A stretch of DNA of 64,000 nt from Acidobacteriota bacterium (GTDB lineage: Bacteria; Acidobacteriota; Vicinamibacteria; Vicinamibacterales; UBA2999), in NCBI GenBank assembly GCA_030697165.1, contig JAUYQQ010000001.1, forward strand, positions 62,001-126,000. The letters run 5' to 3'. Position numbers and translations under genes: made by a program. Positions 26,087-35,303 of this stretch are shown here, one piece after another (the first letter of the stretch is position 1; the number at the start of each line of letters is the position of its first letter). The notes under the pieces were generated by a model. That model was not told where the DNA came from. It was given only the letters and a program-made list of their open reading frames with translations, and searched no databases.

Positions 26087-28111
26087 TCAGGGTTGGCGGC
26101 TCAAGAGCCGGGGAAGTTTCATCGATTGATACAACGGCTGCCCGGACCAGTCGGCGTCGGCCTGCAAGTGAATCCACAGCGGCAAGACGGCACGCGCGCT
26201 GACCTTTGAGATGGGGCCGAGGCACGACCCGGGACCGCCGACGACCTCCAGGCCGTCGAACTTCAGGTTGGTCTGGTCGCCAAGCCCCTTCCAGAATACG
26301 GGAATAAAGAGGCGGGTTGGAGCACCATTCCCTGAGGATATCGGAAGGTCGAGGGTTGTGGACAGATCGTGGCGCGGGCCGTCGGCCTGGTAGGTGACCC
26401 GCACTGCCGGCGGTGCGGCGCCACAGAGAGCGGGCTCAACCGAGACCGACAGGAGGTCTGATCCCCAGTGCTGCGGCGACACCCCGTAGTCCTGAGGATG
26501 CCAGTCGACGCGGACGAACGAGCCGCGCTCGATGACGGAGGCCACCGCTTCGGTCGGAGCCGCGAGATACTCGCCAACCAGCACCTCGACCGAGTGCGCC
26601 TGAATCACTCGAGCTGCGCCAAGAGCCCCGGCCAGGGCAAAGAGCAGCCCGGCGACGCCCAACGCGCCACGCACGAACGCCGGCTGCGTCCAGGCGCGGC
26701 GCGCGGCTGGCAGGACCTGTGCTATCACCACGAGGGCCGCCCACCATGGCAGGAACCGCAAGTGAAACCAGTGCCGCTCTTCAAACCGGATCGCGGGATA
26801 GCCACCGAGAAACAACACGAAGATCGACAACGCCAGACCCAGGCGTGCGGATTGCGCCCACGCGATGCCGATCGCCACCATGACCAGCAGCGGACCTGCC
26901 GGCGCCAGCAGCGAGGTCACGCGGTTGACAATGGCATAGCCAGCCGAGGCGACAGCGCTTGCCGGGAACGGGGGCACTGGCTGCATCATCTCTGGCACGG
27001 CAAGGCCTACCCGCAAGATCATCAAGACCGACGCATAGGCGCGCACCACCAGGTCAGCGGGAAACGTGGTCGCCATCGTTGTGTAGAGCTGACCCGTGGC
27101 GGCGTCGTACTCGGCCGAGCACTGGGCGGGCACTGGCACATCGAGGATTCGCGAGGCGAAGTCGGCGGCCTTCACCTCAATGAACTCATCGGTGAGCTGG
27201 TCACCGAAGCGGTAGATCGATGACGTCAGCCTCAACTCCTGAGTCAACGGCGTCGTCAACCCCAGCAGCGAGAAGTGATACTGGCATCCTCCAAGCTTCA
27301 ACCCGCCGATCACGGGCGCCGCCACCACTGCGAACGTGAAGAGGAGGACACCGGCAGCCAGACCATTGCGAAGCCAGTTCGCGCGGAGGGCGCCGGGTGG
27401 AAACAGCGCCACCATCAGGGCGCCAAACGGCACCATCAACGCCAGATCGGTGCGAAACCCGTATCCGAAGCCGACTACCGCACCATAAAGGCCGGCCAGC
27501 GCGAGCATCCTCGCACGCGACAGCGGACGAAGCAGCAGTACGGCGAGGATCCAGATCGCTGCGAGGACAAACGGCGCCTTGCTGTAATCGCGCAAGGACA
27601 ACAGCCGCGTCAGGTTGGCCGGAGAAAGCACCAGGAGCAGGGCGAAGACCACGGACACAGCTGGTCCGGCGACCGTGCGGAACAGTCCGAACAGCATGAC
27701 CGCGGACACAGCGCTCATCAACGAGACCAGCACATCGAGCGCCGTCCACGACACGCCGGTCAAGCCCCACACGCCGGCCGAGGCTCCGTACAGGTAGTAC
27801 CAGTTCGCATTCGCAGCCGAGGTGAGCGGCCGTGTCGACGTCGAGTCGGGCAGCAGCGCGCAGTCAAAGGCATCGCGCTTGACCTGCAGGAACTCGGCGA
27901 GCTCCTGAGGGGGTGACGCCGCAATTCCGAATCCGCGGCCGCACGCCATCATCACGGCCGGCTCGAAGTTGGATTGGTAGAAGAACGGCTGAACCCCGGC
28001 CTCACGGAACTGTCGCATTGCCGCCAACGAGACGGCGAACGCTAGGCCGAACAAGGCCAGCACGACAGCCGCCTCGACCACGATTGCCCGCGGGCGTGAG
28101 GTCAGGGCCAT
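26087..28111 (-). CDS. Family-A polytopic membrane protein 1 (LRDYSKAPF type)
   Basis: A 674-residue unassigned protein, first of six paralogues in this window (numbered along the sequence). After TM1 (about 10-30) the loop contains 'FEPAVMMACGRGF' (Cys57) and 'RDAFDC' (Cys84). Further motifs are 'LRDYSKAPF' 173-181, 'GFRTD' 218-222, 'GGCQYHF' (Cys276), 'AQCSAEYD' (Cys331), 'TTFPADL' and 'ERHWFHLRF'. The C-terminal ~150 residues are soluble and end near 'DWSGQPLYQSM'. I infer 9-11 membrane helices and an extracytoplasmic C-domain. No known family is recognised; a GT-C-like or lipid-linked-glycan function is only suggested by the neighbours. ATG 28111 overlaps the previous gene by 10 bp. Confidence 0.8.
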   Translation of the reverse strand: MALTSRPRAIVVEAAVVLALFGLAFAVSLAAMRQFREAGVQPFFYQSNFEPAVMMACGRGFGIAASPPQELAEFLQVKRDAFDCALLPDSTSTRPLTSAANANWYYLYGASAGVWGLTGVSWTALDVLVSLMSAVSAVMLFGLFRTVAGPAVSVVFALLLVLSPANLTRLLSLRDYSKAPFVLAAIWILAVLLLRPLSRARMLALAGLYGAVVGFGYGFRTDLALMVPFGALMVALFPPGALRANWLRNGLAAGVLLFTFAVVAAPVIGGLKLGGCQYHFSLLGLTTPLTQELRLTSSIYRFGDQLTDEFIEVKAADFASRILDVPVPAQCSAEYDAATGQLYTTMATTFPADLVVRAYASVLMILRVGLAVPEMMQPVPPFPASAVASAGYAIVNRVTSLLAPAGPLLVMVAIGIAWAQSARLGLALSIFVLFLGGYPAIRFEERHWFHLRFLPWWAALVVIAQVLPAARRAWTQPAFVRGALGVAGLLFALAGALGAARVIQAHSVEVLVGEYLAAPTEAVASVIERGSFVRVDWHPQDYGVSPQHWGSDLLSVSVEPALCGAAPPAVRVTYQADGPRHDLSTTLDLPISSGNGAPTRLFIPVFWKGLGDQTNLKFDGLEVVGGPGSCLGPISKVSARAVLPLWIHLQADADWSGQPLYQSMKLPRLLSRQP

Positions 28112-30288
28112 GCCGACTCTTGTGCGATTCCCCGCCGGCGCGCCTGCCAGCTGGCAGATGTCAGCGTGCCCGCGGCAGTGTATTGCGGTGGCTGCTGAAA
28201 CCGCTGGTACCATAGGCCCTCACGCCACGCCGGCGCCAGTACCGCGGTCAGCAGGGGCAGCGGCACGGCTGCAACCCGCGCGACCTTGCTGATTCCACGC
28301 AGGCAAGAGATCTGGGCCTTCAGTATCGCGACGCCCTGGAAGATCGTGCCCTCGCGGTGAGAGAAGGCCGGGGTCAGCAACCGCGAGTGCTCCACGCCCT
28401 GCGTCACGGGAACGTCAATGACGCGCGTGTAGGGGCGGTAGAACGCGGACTCCGGTGCGGTGTAGACCAGGCCCACGGCCACGTTCGGCACAGCACAATC
28501 GGCGCTCACATCCACCTGGAGATAGTCGACTGACACGCGGTCATCACCCGGTGGCGACTGCCAGTCAGCCGAGGGTCCGGCCAGACGAAACAGCGCGGCC
28601 GACTGCCAGTGCTCCCGATGCGATTCGGCACGACCCAGCCAGGGCTCCAGCAACCGGCCATCTAGGTCAACGGGGGGCGCAAACGGTTCCAGCACCAAGG
28701 GCACTGCGCTCCACGGCAGCGCCAACGTCTGCTCGAGCGCGCCGACGACCTGACGCTGTTGATACCAGCGCGCGGTCCACAACAGACCTGCCGCGGCGAC
28801 GACCACCGCCAGGGCCACAGCCGCGATCCTGCTTGAACCAGCCAGGACGCGCCGCGCATCCCGCATGGCGACGGCCGGCGAAGTGGCCATGATGCCGCGC
28901 CCCCACTCGATCGACATTCGCGCCGCGATGACGTAGAGGCCGATTGAGACGAGATCAAGGTGGAAGGAATGCCGCCTGGAGAATTGCAGCATCGAGTAGC
29001 CGCAGAAATAGAACACGAGGCCGACGCCAACCGCGCCGGCGCGCGCCGATCGAAGGGCCACCACAACGAGCACCAACCCGGCGAACAGCAGCGCCCAGCC
29101 CTCGACCGCCTTCAACGCCGCGCTTCGAGCAAGTCCAACCGCCCGGAACACCGGCGACTCGTTGAAGGGCACGATTCGGAGATACTCGCCGCGGGACGCG
29201 CCATCAAAGGGATACCGAATCGCCTGTGCTGTCGCACCGAGCGCGCGCACCATTGCGTCAGCCGGAAACCGTCGGGCCATCTCGGCGGCGAACTGGCTCC
29301 CGGCCGCGTCGTAACCGGGCGACAGGAATCTCGGGCCAGCGCCGCCATCGTTGACCCTGCCCGCGTGGGCCGTGATCAGGGAGAAAGCCTGGCTGTCGCT
29401 GTAATGATCGCCGACGTCATACGAAGGAGGTTCCAGTCCCAGGTTTCTCGTGAACTCCCTCATCAAGCCGAGGACGACCACATGCGACGAGTTTGACCCG
29501 TTCGACATCGGCGCCAGGATCGGCGCACCGATTCCGATCGACACCATGATGAACAAGGCTCCGGCCAGTGCCTTGGTGCCGAGGGAACGCCGATCGAATC
29601 CGGGCACCGCCAGCAGGGCCACTGCCAGGATCGCCGGAACGAAGACCAGGACGTCGATCCGAAACCCGATTCCGATCCCCACCAGCAATCCGGCCAGCAC
29701 CGCTGACGTCAACAGCTTCGGCGACGCACGCTCGATGTTTCGCGAGATCATCCAGCCAAGGACCAGCCACAACGCGAAGAAGGCGGGCGCCTTGCCAAAG
29801 TCCCTGAAACTGAGCAGGGCAAGAACTTGATCGGACCAAACCAGGGCCACCGTGCCCAGGGCGGCAAGGGCGGGGCCGGCCACTAAACGGAAGACCCCGT
29901 AGGCCAACCCCATCGTCAGGCCAAACAGGAGCCCTTGGTACGCGTCCAGCGTCTGCCACGACAGTCCACCAATCCGCAGCGCAAGACCCGCGGCGTGAAT
30001 GGCGTAACGTTCCCCCAGGGCAAAGAGTGCGGGGTGGGTGGCGCCTCGCCGATCGACGGCGTCACAGGAAATGCGATCGCTGGTCCGAAACAGGAACTCC
30101 TGCAGTGGGGCCGTCTCGAGCGGTTGCACGAAACCCGCCCCGCAGGCGACCATCACTGCCGGTCCCAGTTCCCAGGAGAACATGGTGACGGCGCCTCTGG
30201 CGGCGAGAAACCGCTGGCCGACCGTGGACGCCCCCGCCACCACCACCAGCACGATCGCGAGGTCGGCCAACCTCCGGCGCCAGGTCAA
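28102..30288 (-). CDS. Family-A polytopic membrane protein 2 (FRDFGKAP variant)
   Basis: A 728-residue paralogue and the most divergent of the run of three. The loop-1 motif is 'WELGPAVMVACGAGF' (Cys49) with 'RISC' (Cys75). The central motif reads 'FRDFGKAP' at 161-168 and 'GFRID' at 208-212. It lacks the GGCQ cysteine ('SNGSNSSHV') and also the cysteine before the 'YDAAG' motif, consistent with loss of one disulfide. 'RHSFHLDL' replaces ERHYFHLE. The soluble C-domain is retained, with 'DCAVPNV' and 'ISCLRGISKVA', and ends in a proline- and serine-rich tail. Its ATG overlaps the upstream paralogue's stop by 4 bp. Function unassigned. Confidence 0.8.
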   Translation of the reverse strand: MTWRRRLADLAIVLVVVAGASTVGQRFLAARGAVTMFSWELGPAVMVACGAGFVQPLETAPLQEFLFRTSDRISCDAVDRRGATHPALFALGERYAIHAAGLALRIGGLSWQTLDAYQGLLFGLTMGLAYGVFRLVAGPALAALGTVALVWSDQVLALLSFRDFGKAPAFFALWLVLGWMISRNIERASPKLLTSAVLAGLLVGIGIGFRIDVLVFVPAILAVALLAVPGFDRRSLGTKALAGALFIMVSIGIGAPILAPMSNGSNSSHVVVLGLMREFTRNLGLEPPSYDVGDHYSDSQAFSLITAHAGRVNDGGAGPRFLSPGYDAAGSQFAAEMARRFPADAMVRALGATAQAIRYPFDGASRGEYLRIVPFNESPVFRAVGLARSAALKAVEGWALLFAGLVLVVVALRSARAGAVGVGLVFYFCGYSMLQFSRRHSFHLDLVSIGLYVIAARMSIEWGRGIMATSPAVAMRDARRVLAGSSRIAAVALAVVVAAAGLLWTARWYQQRQVVGALEQTLALPWSAVPLVLEPFAPPVDLDGRLLEPWLGRAESHREHWQSAALFRLAGPSADWQSPPGDDRVSVDYLQVDVSADCAVPNVAVGLVYTAPESAFYRPYTRVIDVPVTQGVEHSRLLTPAFSHREGTIFQGVAILKAQISCLRGISKVARVAAVPLPLLTAVLAPAWREGLWYQRFQQPPQYTAAGTLTSASWQARRRGIAQESAWP

Positions 30289-32324
30289 TCTCTCACCGTG
30301 CGTTCCCAGTCGGTCAGACTCTGGTACAGCGGCCGTTCTTCCCAGTCAGGCGGCAACGTGGCGCCCAGCACGAGCGGGAACGGCGCGAGGTCGCCGAGAC
30401 GAGAGACCTGGGTGGCACACTCGTCGCGGGTTCCGGAGAACTTCAGCCCGCTGAAGTCGTAGAAGACTGGAATGTATATTCGCGTCATGCCGGCACGGAG
30501 CGGCGGGCGTACCGCAATCGTCCGCGTTAGATCCCTGTTCTCGGCGCCGGCATCGTAGTGAGCCGTGATTGCAGGAGCCACGGGACAAGTGGCCGCATCG
30601 ATGCGAACCTCCAGCAACTGGGGCCAGGCATTCGCCGCGATGCCGGACAACGGCTGGCTTGGTTCTTCGATCACCACCTTCGGCGCAGCCACGTAGGCAC
30701 GCATCAGGTCCCGCGCATTGCGCGCCTGATACCATCGAGCCGCAATCAACAGGCTGCCCAAGAGCGCACATGAGAAGCCGACGACGGCGACGCCTCGCGC
30801 GGCTTGATGCAACTGGGGTCGCCACTGGTCGGGGTGGGCCAGCAGCGCGCGCGCAGACAGGTAGCCGTGGTGGAGCACGACCCCAAAAGCCCACCACCCC
30901 AGGAATTCGAGGTGGAAGTAATGGCGCTCGTCGAACTGGATGGCTGGGTATCCGCCACAGTAGGCGAGAAGGAGGCCAAGGAAGAGACCCAGCCGCACGC
31001 TCCTCGTGGTGACCAGGATCACTGCGGCCAGCGTGAAGTAGGCGCCCCACCGGTGGTTGGGCCGCAGGACGAAGGCTCGCGCGCGATAGAACCCTGCCGA
31101 CCACTCTGCCATCGGTGGGCGGACCTTCCTGATCGGCAGCTCGACAATCTGAGTGATCGAGGCAACGGCCCTGGTCGCAAGGTCGGCGGGAAAGGTGGTC
31201 GCGATATTTTGGAGGTACTGGCCGGTCGCCACGTCGTACTCGTGCGTGCAGTAGCCGATCGGCGCGGTCCCGGGCTGCGTGCGATTCACGAAGCCCTCAG
31301 TGACCTGCCTGATGTATCCATCTGAGTAGGCGTGGCCGAACTCGTAAAGCGCCGGCGACACGCGCAGGTAATCATCAAAGGGCGACTGCAGCCCCAGCAG
31401 CGCGACGTGCCACTGGCAGCCGCCCTTGGTGTAGACCACTGACGACGCGGGCCAACTGACCGCGGCAAACGTGGCCAGGCACAGCGCGGCCGCTGATGCC
31501 TTCAGCGCGAGATGCCGGGTCACACCACCCGGCAGAAATCCGAACAGCGTAACGAAGACCAGCGGCACGTTGATCAGGAGATCGGTGCGAACGCCGTAGC
31601 CCACGCCCAGCACGGCGCCATAGGCAACCGACAGCATCAACAGCAAGTTGCGGCGGACGGGGCGGGTCACCATCACGCCGAGTAGAAAGACCAGCGCCAG
31701 CGTGAACGGCGCCTTTGCGTAGTCGCGCAGGTGCGGCAGATTGGCCAGTTGCATGGGTGAGGTCGCCAACAGACACGCGCACACAACCGCAAGAGCGCGG
31801 CCCATCCCCAGGCGGAACGCGCTATAAGCGAGCGCGGTGACCGCCCCGAAGAGGAGACCGAAGAGGGGGCCCATTCCACTCCACGAGATCCCCAGGATTC
31901 GCCAGGACCAGCCGACGGCCGTCTGCAGATAAATCCAGGCCTCCTGGTAGAGGTACTCCCGGCCCACTTTCAGATCGTCGGGCAAGTCGTGGCAGTCGAA
32001 GGTGTCGCGGCGCAACGACAGGAACTCCTGGAGCGATGGAGGCTGGCGCAACGAGGCGACAAACCCCTTGCCACAGGCCACCATCACGGCAGGTTCGAAA
32101 TAGCTCTGATAGAAGACGGGTTGGCCGCCACGAGCGGTCCACGTGTTCCAGAACTGAGCGGCCCACCATCCGGAGCCGAGCAGCAGCATCACCGCGATCG
32201 CACACTCAGCGGCAAGGCGGCGCCAGTCGACCGGTCGATGCGGGACGCGACTCGTCTCCGAGGCCTTAGCCACCGGCGCTGCGGCCACTGGTTGTGAAGG
32301 AAGGCTCGACACAGCGTCGTGCAA
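30285..32324 (-). CDS. Family-A polytopic membrane protein 3 (family reference copy)
   Basis: A 679-residue protein with a ~35-residue Ala/Pro/Ser-rich cytoplasmic N-tail, TM1 at about 38-56, then 'FEPAVMVACGKGF' (Cys84) and 'RDTFDC' (Cys111). Other motifs are 'LRDYAKAPF' 199-207, 'GVRTD' 244-248, 'GGCQWHV' (Cys303), 'GYCTHEYD' (Cys359), 'TTFPADL' 376-382 and 'ERHYFHLEF' 466-474. A last helix near 511-530 precedes a soluble C-domain (531-679) with Cys580 and Cys636 that ends 'WEERPLYQSL'. It is most similar to paralogue 6 at 47722-49707 ('GGQPVFYQSYFEPAV' versus 'GGKPVFYQSYFEPAV'). It lies 9 bp downstream of a GT2 gene. Function unassigned. Confidence 0.82.
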   Translation of the reverse strand: MHDAVSSLPSQPVAAAPVAKASETSRVPHRPVDWRRLAAECAIAVMLLLGSGWWAAQFWNTWTARGGQPVFYQSYFEPAVMVACGKGFVASLRQPPSLQEFLSLRRDTFDCHDLPDDLKVGREYLYQEAWIYLQTAVGWSWRILGISWSGMGPLFGLLFGAVTALAYSAFRLGMGRALAVVCACLLATSPMQLANLPHLRDYAKAPFTLALVFLLGVMVTRPVRRNLLLMLSVAYGAVLGVGYGVRTDLLINVPLVFVTLFGFLPGGVTRHLALKASAAALCLATFAAVSWPASSVVYTKGGCQWHVALLGLQSPFDDYLRVSPALYEFGHAYSDGYIRQVTEGFVNRTQPGTAPIGYCTHEYDVATGQYLQNIATTFPADLATRAVASITQIVELPIRKVRPPMAEWSAGFYRARAFVLRPNHRWGAYFTLAAVILVTTRSVRLGLFLGLLLAYCGGYPAIQFDERHYFHLEFLGWWAFGVVLHHGYLSARALLAHPDQWRPQLHQAARGVAVVGFSCALLGSLLIAARWYQARNARDLMRAYVAAPKVVIEEPSQPLSGIAANAWPQLLEVRIDAATCPVAPAITAHYDAGAENRDLTRTIAVRPPLRAGMTRIYIPVFYDFSGLKFSGTRDECATQVSRLGDLAPFPLVLGATLPPDWEERPLYQSLTDWERTVRD

Positions 32325-32333
32325 GTTCGGCCG

Positions 32334-33128
32334 TCAGTCGGGAAGGGACGTCACGCTTCCGGCGTGTTGATTCGGGTGTTCGCCTCGGATGACCCATCGA
32401 TACCAATTGCCGAGAATGTCCCCGACCGAGCGCACGATGGCGCTCGCTCGCGTTCCCGTACCCTTGCCTCGCCCTCGCTTCTGGAACCGCACCGGGACCT
32501 GAAGGAATGATGCGCCACCCCAATAAAGCTTCATCATGACTTCGGGATTGGTGAACGAGCCCTCCGACTCCAGGCGAAGAGGCTGGGCCAGGCGGGTCGG
32601 ACAGATCGTGACGTTCTGGAAATCGTCAAACGGCAACCGGAACAGGACGCGGATCAACGTGTAGTTGGTCAGCGACACGATGCCCTTGTAGAGACTGTCG
32701 GAGCGCCTGCGCAGCGTGCCCAGCGAATACTCGCCTGGCCTCACGCCCTGCAGGACATCATGGCGGAGCAGCTCGTCAAAGTGCGGCTTGAAGGCGTCGA
32801 TGTCGTAGGCCCAGTCCACGGTCTGCGCCATGAAGTAGGCCTTGGTGGCGGCGCCGATGCCCGTCCGATAGCAAAAGCCGGGGCCGCGGTTGCGGTCGTT
32901 CTTGATTGGCCGCAGCCAGGGACGGGTCGACGCCAACTCGCCCACGATCGTCCACGTCCGGTCGGTGCTGCCATCATCGAACAGGATCAGCTCGTAGTCA
33001 TCCGAGACGCTGGACAGGAACGCTTCGGCGCGTTGCACGTAGTCGGCGACGTTCTCTTCCTCGTTGAGCGCCCAGCCCAGCATGGAGAGGCTGGGACGGA
33101 ACCCTGCGACGGACGAAGCCTGGCTCAT
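32334..33128 (-). CDS. Family 2 glycosyltransferase
   Basis: A 264-residue cytoplasmic GT-A enzyme: 'LSMLGWALNEEENVADYV' at 14-31, 'ILFDDGSTDRTW' near 48-59, 'NDRNRGPGFCYRTG' near 77-90. In place of the usual DADLQ there is 'QTVDWAYDIDAF', so the metal-binding Asp pair is altered but present as D-I-D. It has no C-terminal membrane helices, unlike the two GtrB/DPM-like GT2 proteins at 52078 and 59799. The ATG overlaps the stop of the AAC(3)-like gene by 4 bp. It presumably adds or initiates a sugar on a lipid carrier for the adjacent family-A proteins, but the substrate is unknown. Confidence 0.86.
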   Translation of the reverse strand: MSQASSVAGFRPSLSMLGWALNEEENVADYVQRAEAFLSSVSDDYELILFDDGSTDRTWTIVGELASTRPWLRPIKNDRNRGPGFCYRTGIGAATKAYFMAQTVDWAYDIDAFKPHFDELLRHDVLQGVRPGEYSLGTLRRRSDSLYKGIVSLTNYTLIRVLFRLPFDDFQNVTICPTRLAQPLRLESEGSFTNPEVMMKLYWGGASFLQVPVRFQKRGRGKGTGTRASAIVRSVGDILGNWYRWVIRGEHPNQHAGSVTSLPD

Positions 33129-33952
33129 GAGGGTTGCGCCGATGGGAACGCACTACCGAGACGGGTGAGCCAGCAGGGCCACTCCCCCCGCGTGGCTTGA
33201 GCGGCGGCGTGCGACGCACACCACGCCGACCAGGCCCCGAGGTCCCACTTGAAGAACCGCGCTCCGGCGATCTCGATGGTGGCAAACACCTCGGCGGCCG
33301 GACGCATGACGTCACCAATGGCCGATGGGGTCGTGAGCTGCTGAAATGGCGGCCGCAAGCACATGCGCCGCACCACGCGAGACACCCCTCGCCCGTCGAT
33401 CACCGTAGTAGCGTACACGCGATCGTTGTAAACCGCAGCCGGATAGCCGGCAGCCGCACGAGAGTCGATCGCATGGATGAAAGAATTCGTGTTCAGGCTC
33501 ACGCCCAGTCCCACCAGCGTGGTGCCGCGTCCGAGCATCCGCTGGTAACTCGAGTCCGCGCCGAACGGGTCCGGCTCGGCCGGCTCGCGGCCGACGATCG
33601 CCTCGGCCTCCGCGCCGAGGGCACAGACGCTGAAGTCCGGATCGAGGCTGCGAACCACGCCGGCCGTGCGGCGAAACATCTCCGGCATGAGGCCGATCCC
33701 AGCGGGCGTGCGGCGCACATCGAACGTGGGCGCATTCCGCAGGTACTCCTGATGCGAGCTGTGAAACGGATAGCTCGGCATGACCAGCGTGCCCGCAGGG
33801 CCGGTCCAGTCCAGCAAGGTCGAGAGCATCTCGGGGGCCCGGAGGCCCGCTCGCTGCATCCAGTCGACGGAGGACTGAACGTAGACGATCCCGCCGCGCG
33901 GGACTTCCAGCGCGTCGAGAACGGACGCGGGGACCTTGGGACTATCGGCCAT
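33125..33952 (-). CDS. AAC(3)-family N-acyltransferase (glycan-associated)
   Basis: A 275-residue member of the aminoglycoside 3-N-acetyltransferase/YokD fold family. It has 'WTGPAGTLVMPSYPFH' near 49-64, 'FDVRRTPAGIGLMPEMFRR' near 77-95 and 'RSLDPDFSVCALG'. The motif 'SLNTNSFIHAID' with His160 corresponds to the family's catalytic His region. Relatives in polysaccharide loci are thought to acylate amino sugars using an acyl-CoA or ACP donor, and an antibiotic-resistance role is unlikely here. It overlaps the M20-family gene upstream by 11 bp and the GT2 gene downstream by 4 bp, giving an acylase-acyltransferase-glycosyltransferase trio. Confidence 0.87.
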   Translation of the reverse strand: MADSPKVPASVLDALEVPRGGIVYVQSSVDWMQRAGLRAPEMLSTLLDWTGPAGTLVMPSYPFHSSHQEYLRNAPTFDVRRTPAGIGLMPEMFRRTAGVVRSLDPDFSVCALGAEAEAIVGREPAEPDPFGADSSYQRMLGRGTTLVGLGVSLNTNSFIHAIDSRAAAGYPAAVYNDRVYATTVIDGRGVSRVVRRMCLRPPFQQLTTPSAIGDVMRPAAEVFATIEIAGARFFKWDLGAWSAWCASHAAAQATRGEWPCWLTRLGSAFPSAQPS

Positions 33953-35297
33953 CGGGCTTGGTCCGGCTAAAGCCGGACTCTACATTGGAACCGCTGGCCC
34001 GGCTAAAGCCGGACTCTACATTGGAGCCGCCGGACTCTACATTCGAAACGCCGCACCATTTCAGGGCGACGCATGCCAGGTTGCCCGCCACCAGCGGCAG
34101 GTGGGCCAACTCGAAGTACTCGTCCGCCCCATGGACATTGCGACCGCCACCCGGCCCGTACAAGCACGCCGCCGACGTCGTCGCGGTGTAGTGGCGAAGG
34201 TCGCAATGACCCGCGATCACGCTTTCCTGCAACACGGCGCCGTGTCGCCGGCCGACGGTCTCGACCAATAGCTGGACAATTGGATTGCGCGGGTCGCCGA
34301 CGTGCGGCGCCATCTCGAGGCCCACGAAAGCTATCGACGCCGGTGCCGCGAGTGGCCACTCGGGCGACTGCGCCAGCTCTCGCAACACCTCACGGAGCGC
34401 GTCCTTCGCGCCTGCGCACGTCTCAGGCGGCGGAAATCCGCACTGGCCCTCGATCACACACTCCGCTGGTACCGATCCCGGCCACACGCCGCCTCGAACC
34501 ATCCCAAGGTTGATGAAATGGGGGCGCTCGTTGGTTCCCCATGGCAAGGTCTGCGCCGCATTGCGACGCTCCACGTAGTCCTGCAGTTCGGACACGACCT
34601 GGCCCACAGCGGCGATCGGGTTGGGACCGGCCGACGTGGCATGACCGGCGGTGCCGGGCAGGCGAATCTGGAACGACACATGCCCCATGTGCGAGACGAT
34701 GAAACGCTCTGGCCAGGTGCCGTCAACAATGACCACCGCGTCGCCGACGTGACCACGCTTGGCGGCCGCCAACGACCCGTTGCCCGTGGACTCATCCTCA
34801 ACCACGCTGGCCACCAGGAGATCGCCTACCAGGCTGAGTCCGGCTTCGCGGATGGCGTGGGCCACCAGCAGGCACTCGACGATGCCGGCCTTGTCGTCGG
34901 CGGCGCCGCGGCCATAGATGCGGCCGTCGTCGACGACGCCGCCGTACGGCGGATAGGTCCACGCATCTGGCGCGTCGACCGGCACGGTGTCAATGTGCGC
35001 GTTCAGCACCAGCGAGCGGCCACCGCCACTGCCCTTCCGCTTCCCGACCACACAAGGCCGGCCGGCATAACCGCGAGGCGAGGGATTGAATCGCTCATCA
35101 CCGGCCAAGACAGACGCGTTGATGTCGAATACGTCGACATCGAGGCCGATGTCGCGCATGTGACCGGCGACGATCGCTTGCGCCGCGCCTTCTTCGCCCA
35201 CCGGACTCGGCGTCCGCACGAGCGACTGCAGCAGGGCGCGATACGCCGGCTCGAGGCGATCGATCGCCGCGAGCACCCGCGCTTCAGCCTCGGCCAT
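33942..35297 (-). CDS. M20-family metallohydrolase (ArgE/DapE-like) with repeat-encoded tail
   Basis: A 451-residue zinc-type amidohydrolase: 'LVLNAHIDTVPVD' (His101, Asp103), 'YGRGAADDKAG' (bridging Asp134), 'SVVEDESTGNGS' at 164-175 and 'NVHGADEYFEL' with the distal metal His. In the usual Glu-Glu pair the first residue appears to be Asp168, which would be the general-base position. Members hydrolyse N-acyl or peptide bonds, so this enzyme could deacylate amino sugars or an aminoacyl substituent. The last ~33 residues (repeated SNVESG(FSR)) are encoded by three copies of a dispersed palindromic repeat and are not part of the fold. GAGG precedes the ATG at 35297. Confidence 0.88.
   Translation of the reverse strand: MAEAEARVLAAIDRLEPAYRALLQSLVRTPSPVGEEGAAQAIVAGHMRDIGLDVDVFDINASVLAGDERFNPSPRGYAGRPCVVGKRKGSGGGRSLVLNAHIDTVPVDAPDAWTYPPYGGVVDDGRIYGRGAADDKAGIVECLLVAHAIREAGLSLVGDLLVASVVEDESTGNGSLAAAKRGHVGDAVVIVDGTWPERFIVSHMGHVSFQIRLPGTAGHATSAGPNPIAAVGQVVSELQDYVERRNAAQTLPWGTNERPHFINLGMVRGGVWPGSVPAECVIEGQCGFPPPETCAGAKDALREVLRELAQSPEWPLAAPASIAFVGLEMAPHVGDPRNPIVQLLVETVGRRHGAVLQESVIAGHCDLRHYTATTSAACLYGPGGGRNVHGADEYFELAHLPLVAGNLACVALKWCGVSNVESGGSNVESGFSRASGSNVESGFSRTKPDGR
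33961..34043. repeat. Three tandem palindrome-containing (REP-like) repeat copies
   Basis: Copy 1 has an exact 8-bp inverted repeat, GTCCGGCT (33961-33968) and AGCCGGAC (33971-33978), separated by AA and followed by TCTACATTGGAACCGC. Copy 2 (from 33997) has GCCCGGCT, AA and AGCCGGAC followed by TCTACATTGGAGCCGC. Copy 3 is truncated, keeping CCGGACTCTACATTCG. All three lie in the 3' end of the M20 gene and are translated. Such palindromes are typical of REP/extragenic elements, and I recall similar ones in acidobacterial genomes. Confidence 0.8.
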
Positions 35298-35303
35298 GCA
35301 TCC

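Noticed and set aside
33125-33952. Aminoglycoside resistance gene
   Set aside because: The AAC(3) fold is real, but the gene is embedded with tight overlaps between a glycosyltransferase and a hydrolase in a glycan operon, so sugar acylation is far more likely than drug resistance.
33961-34043. Start of a CRISPR array
   Set aside because: The copies are directly adjacent with no unique spacers, contain a self-complementary 8-2-8 palindrome and are translated within the M20 gene; no cas gene is present.
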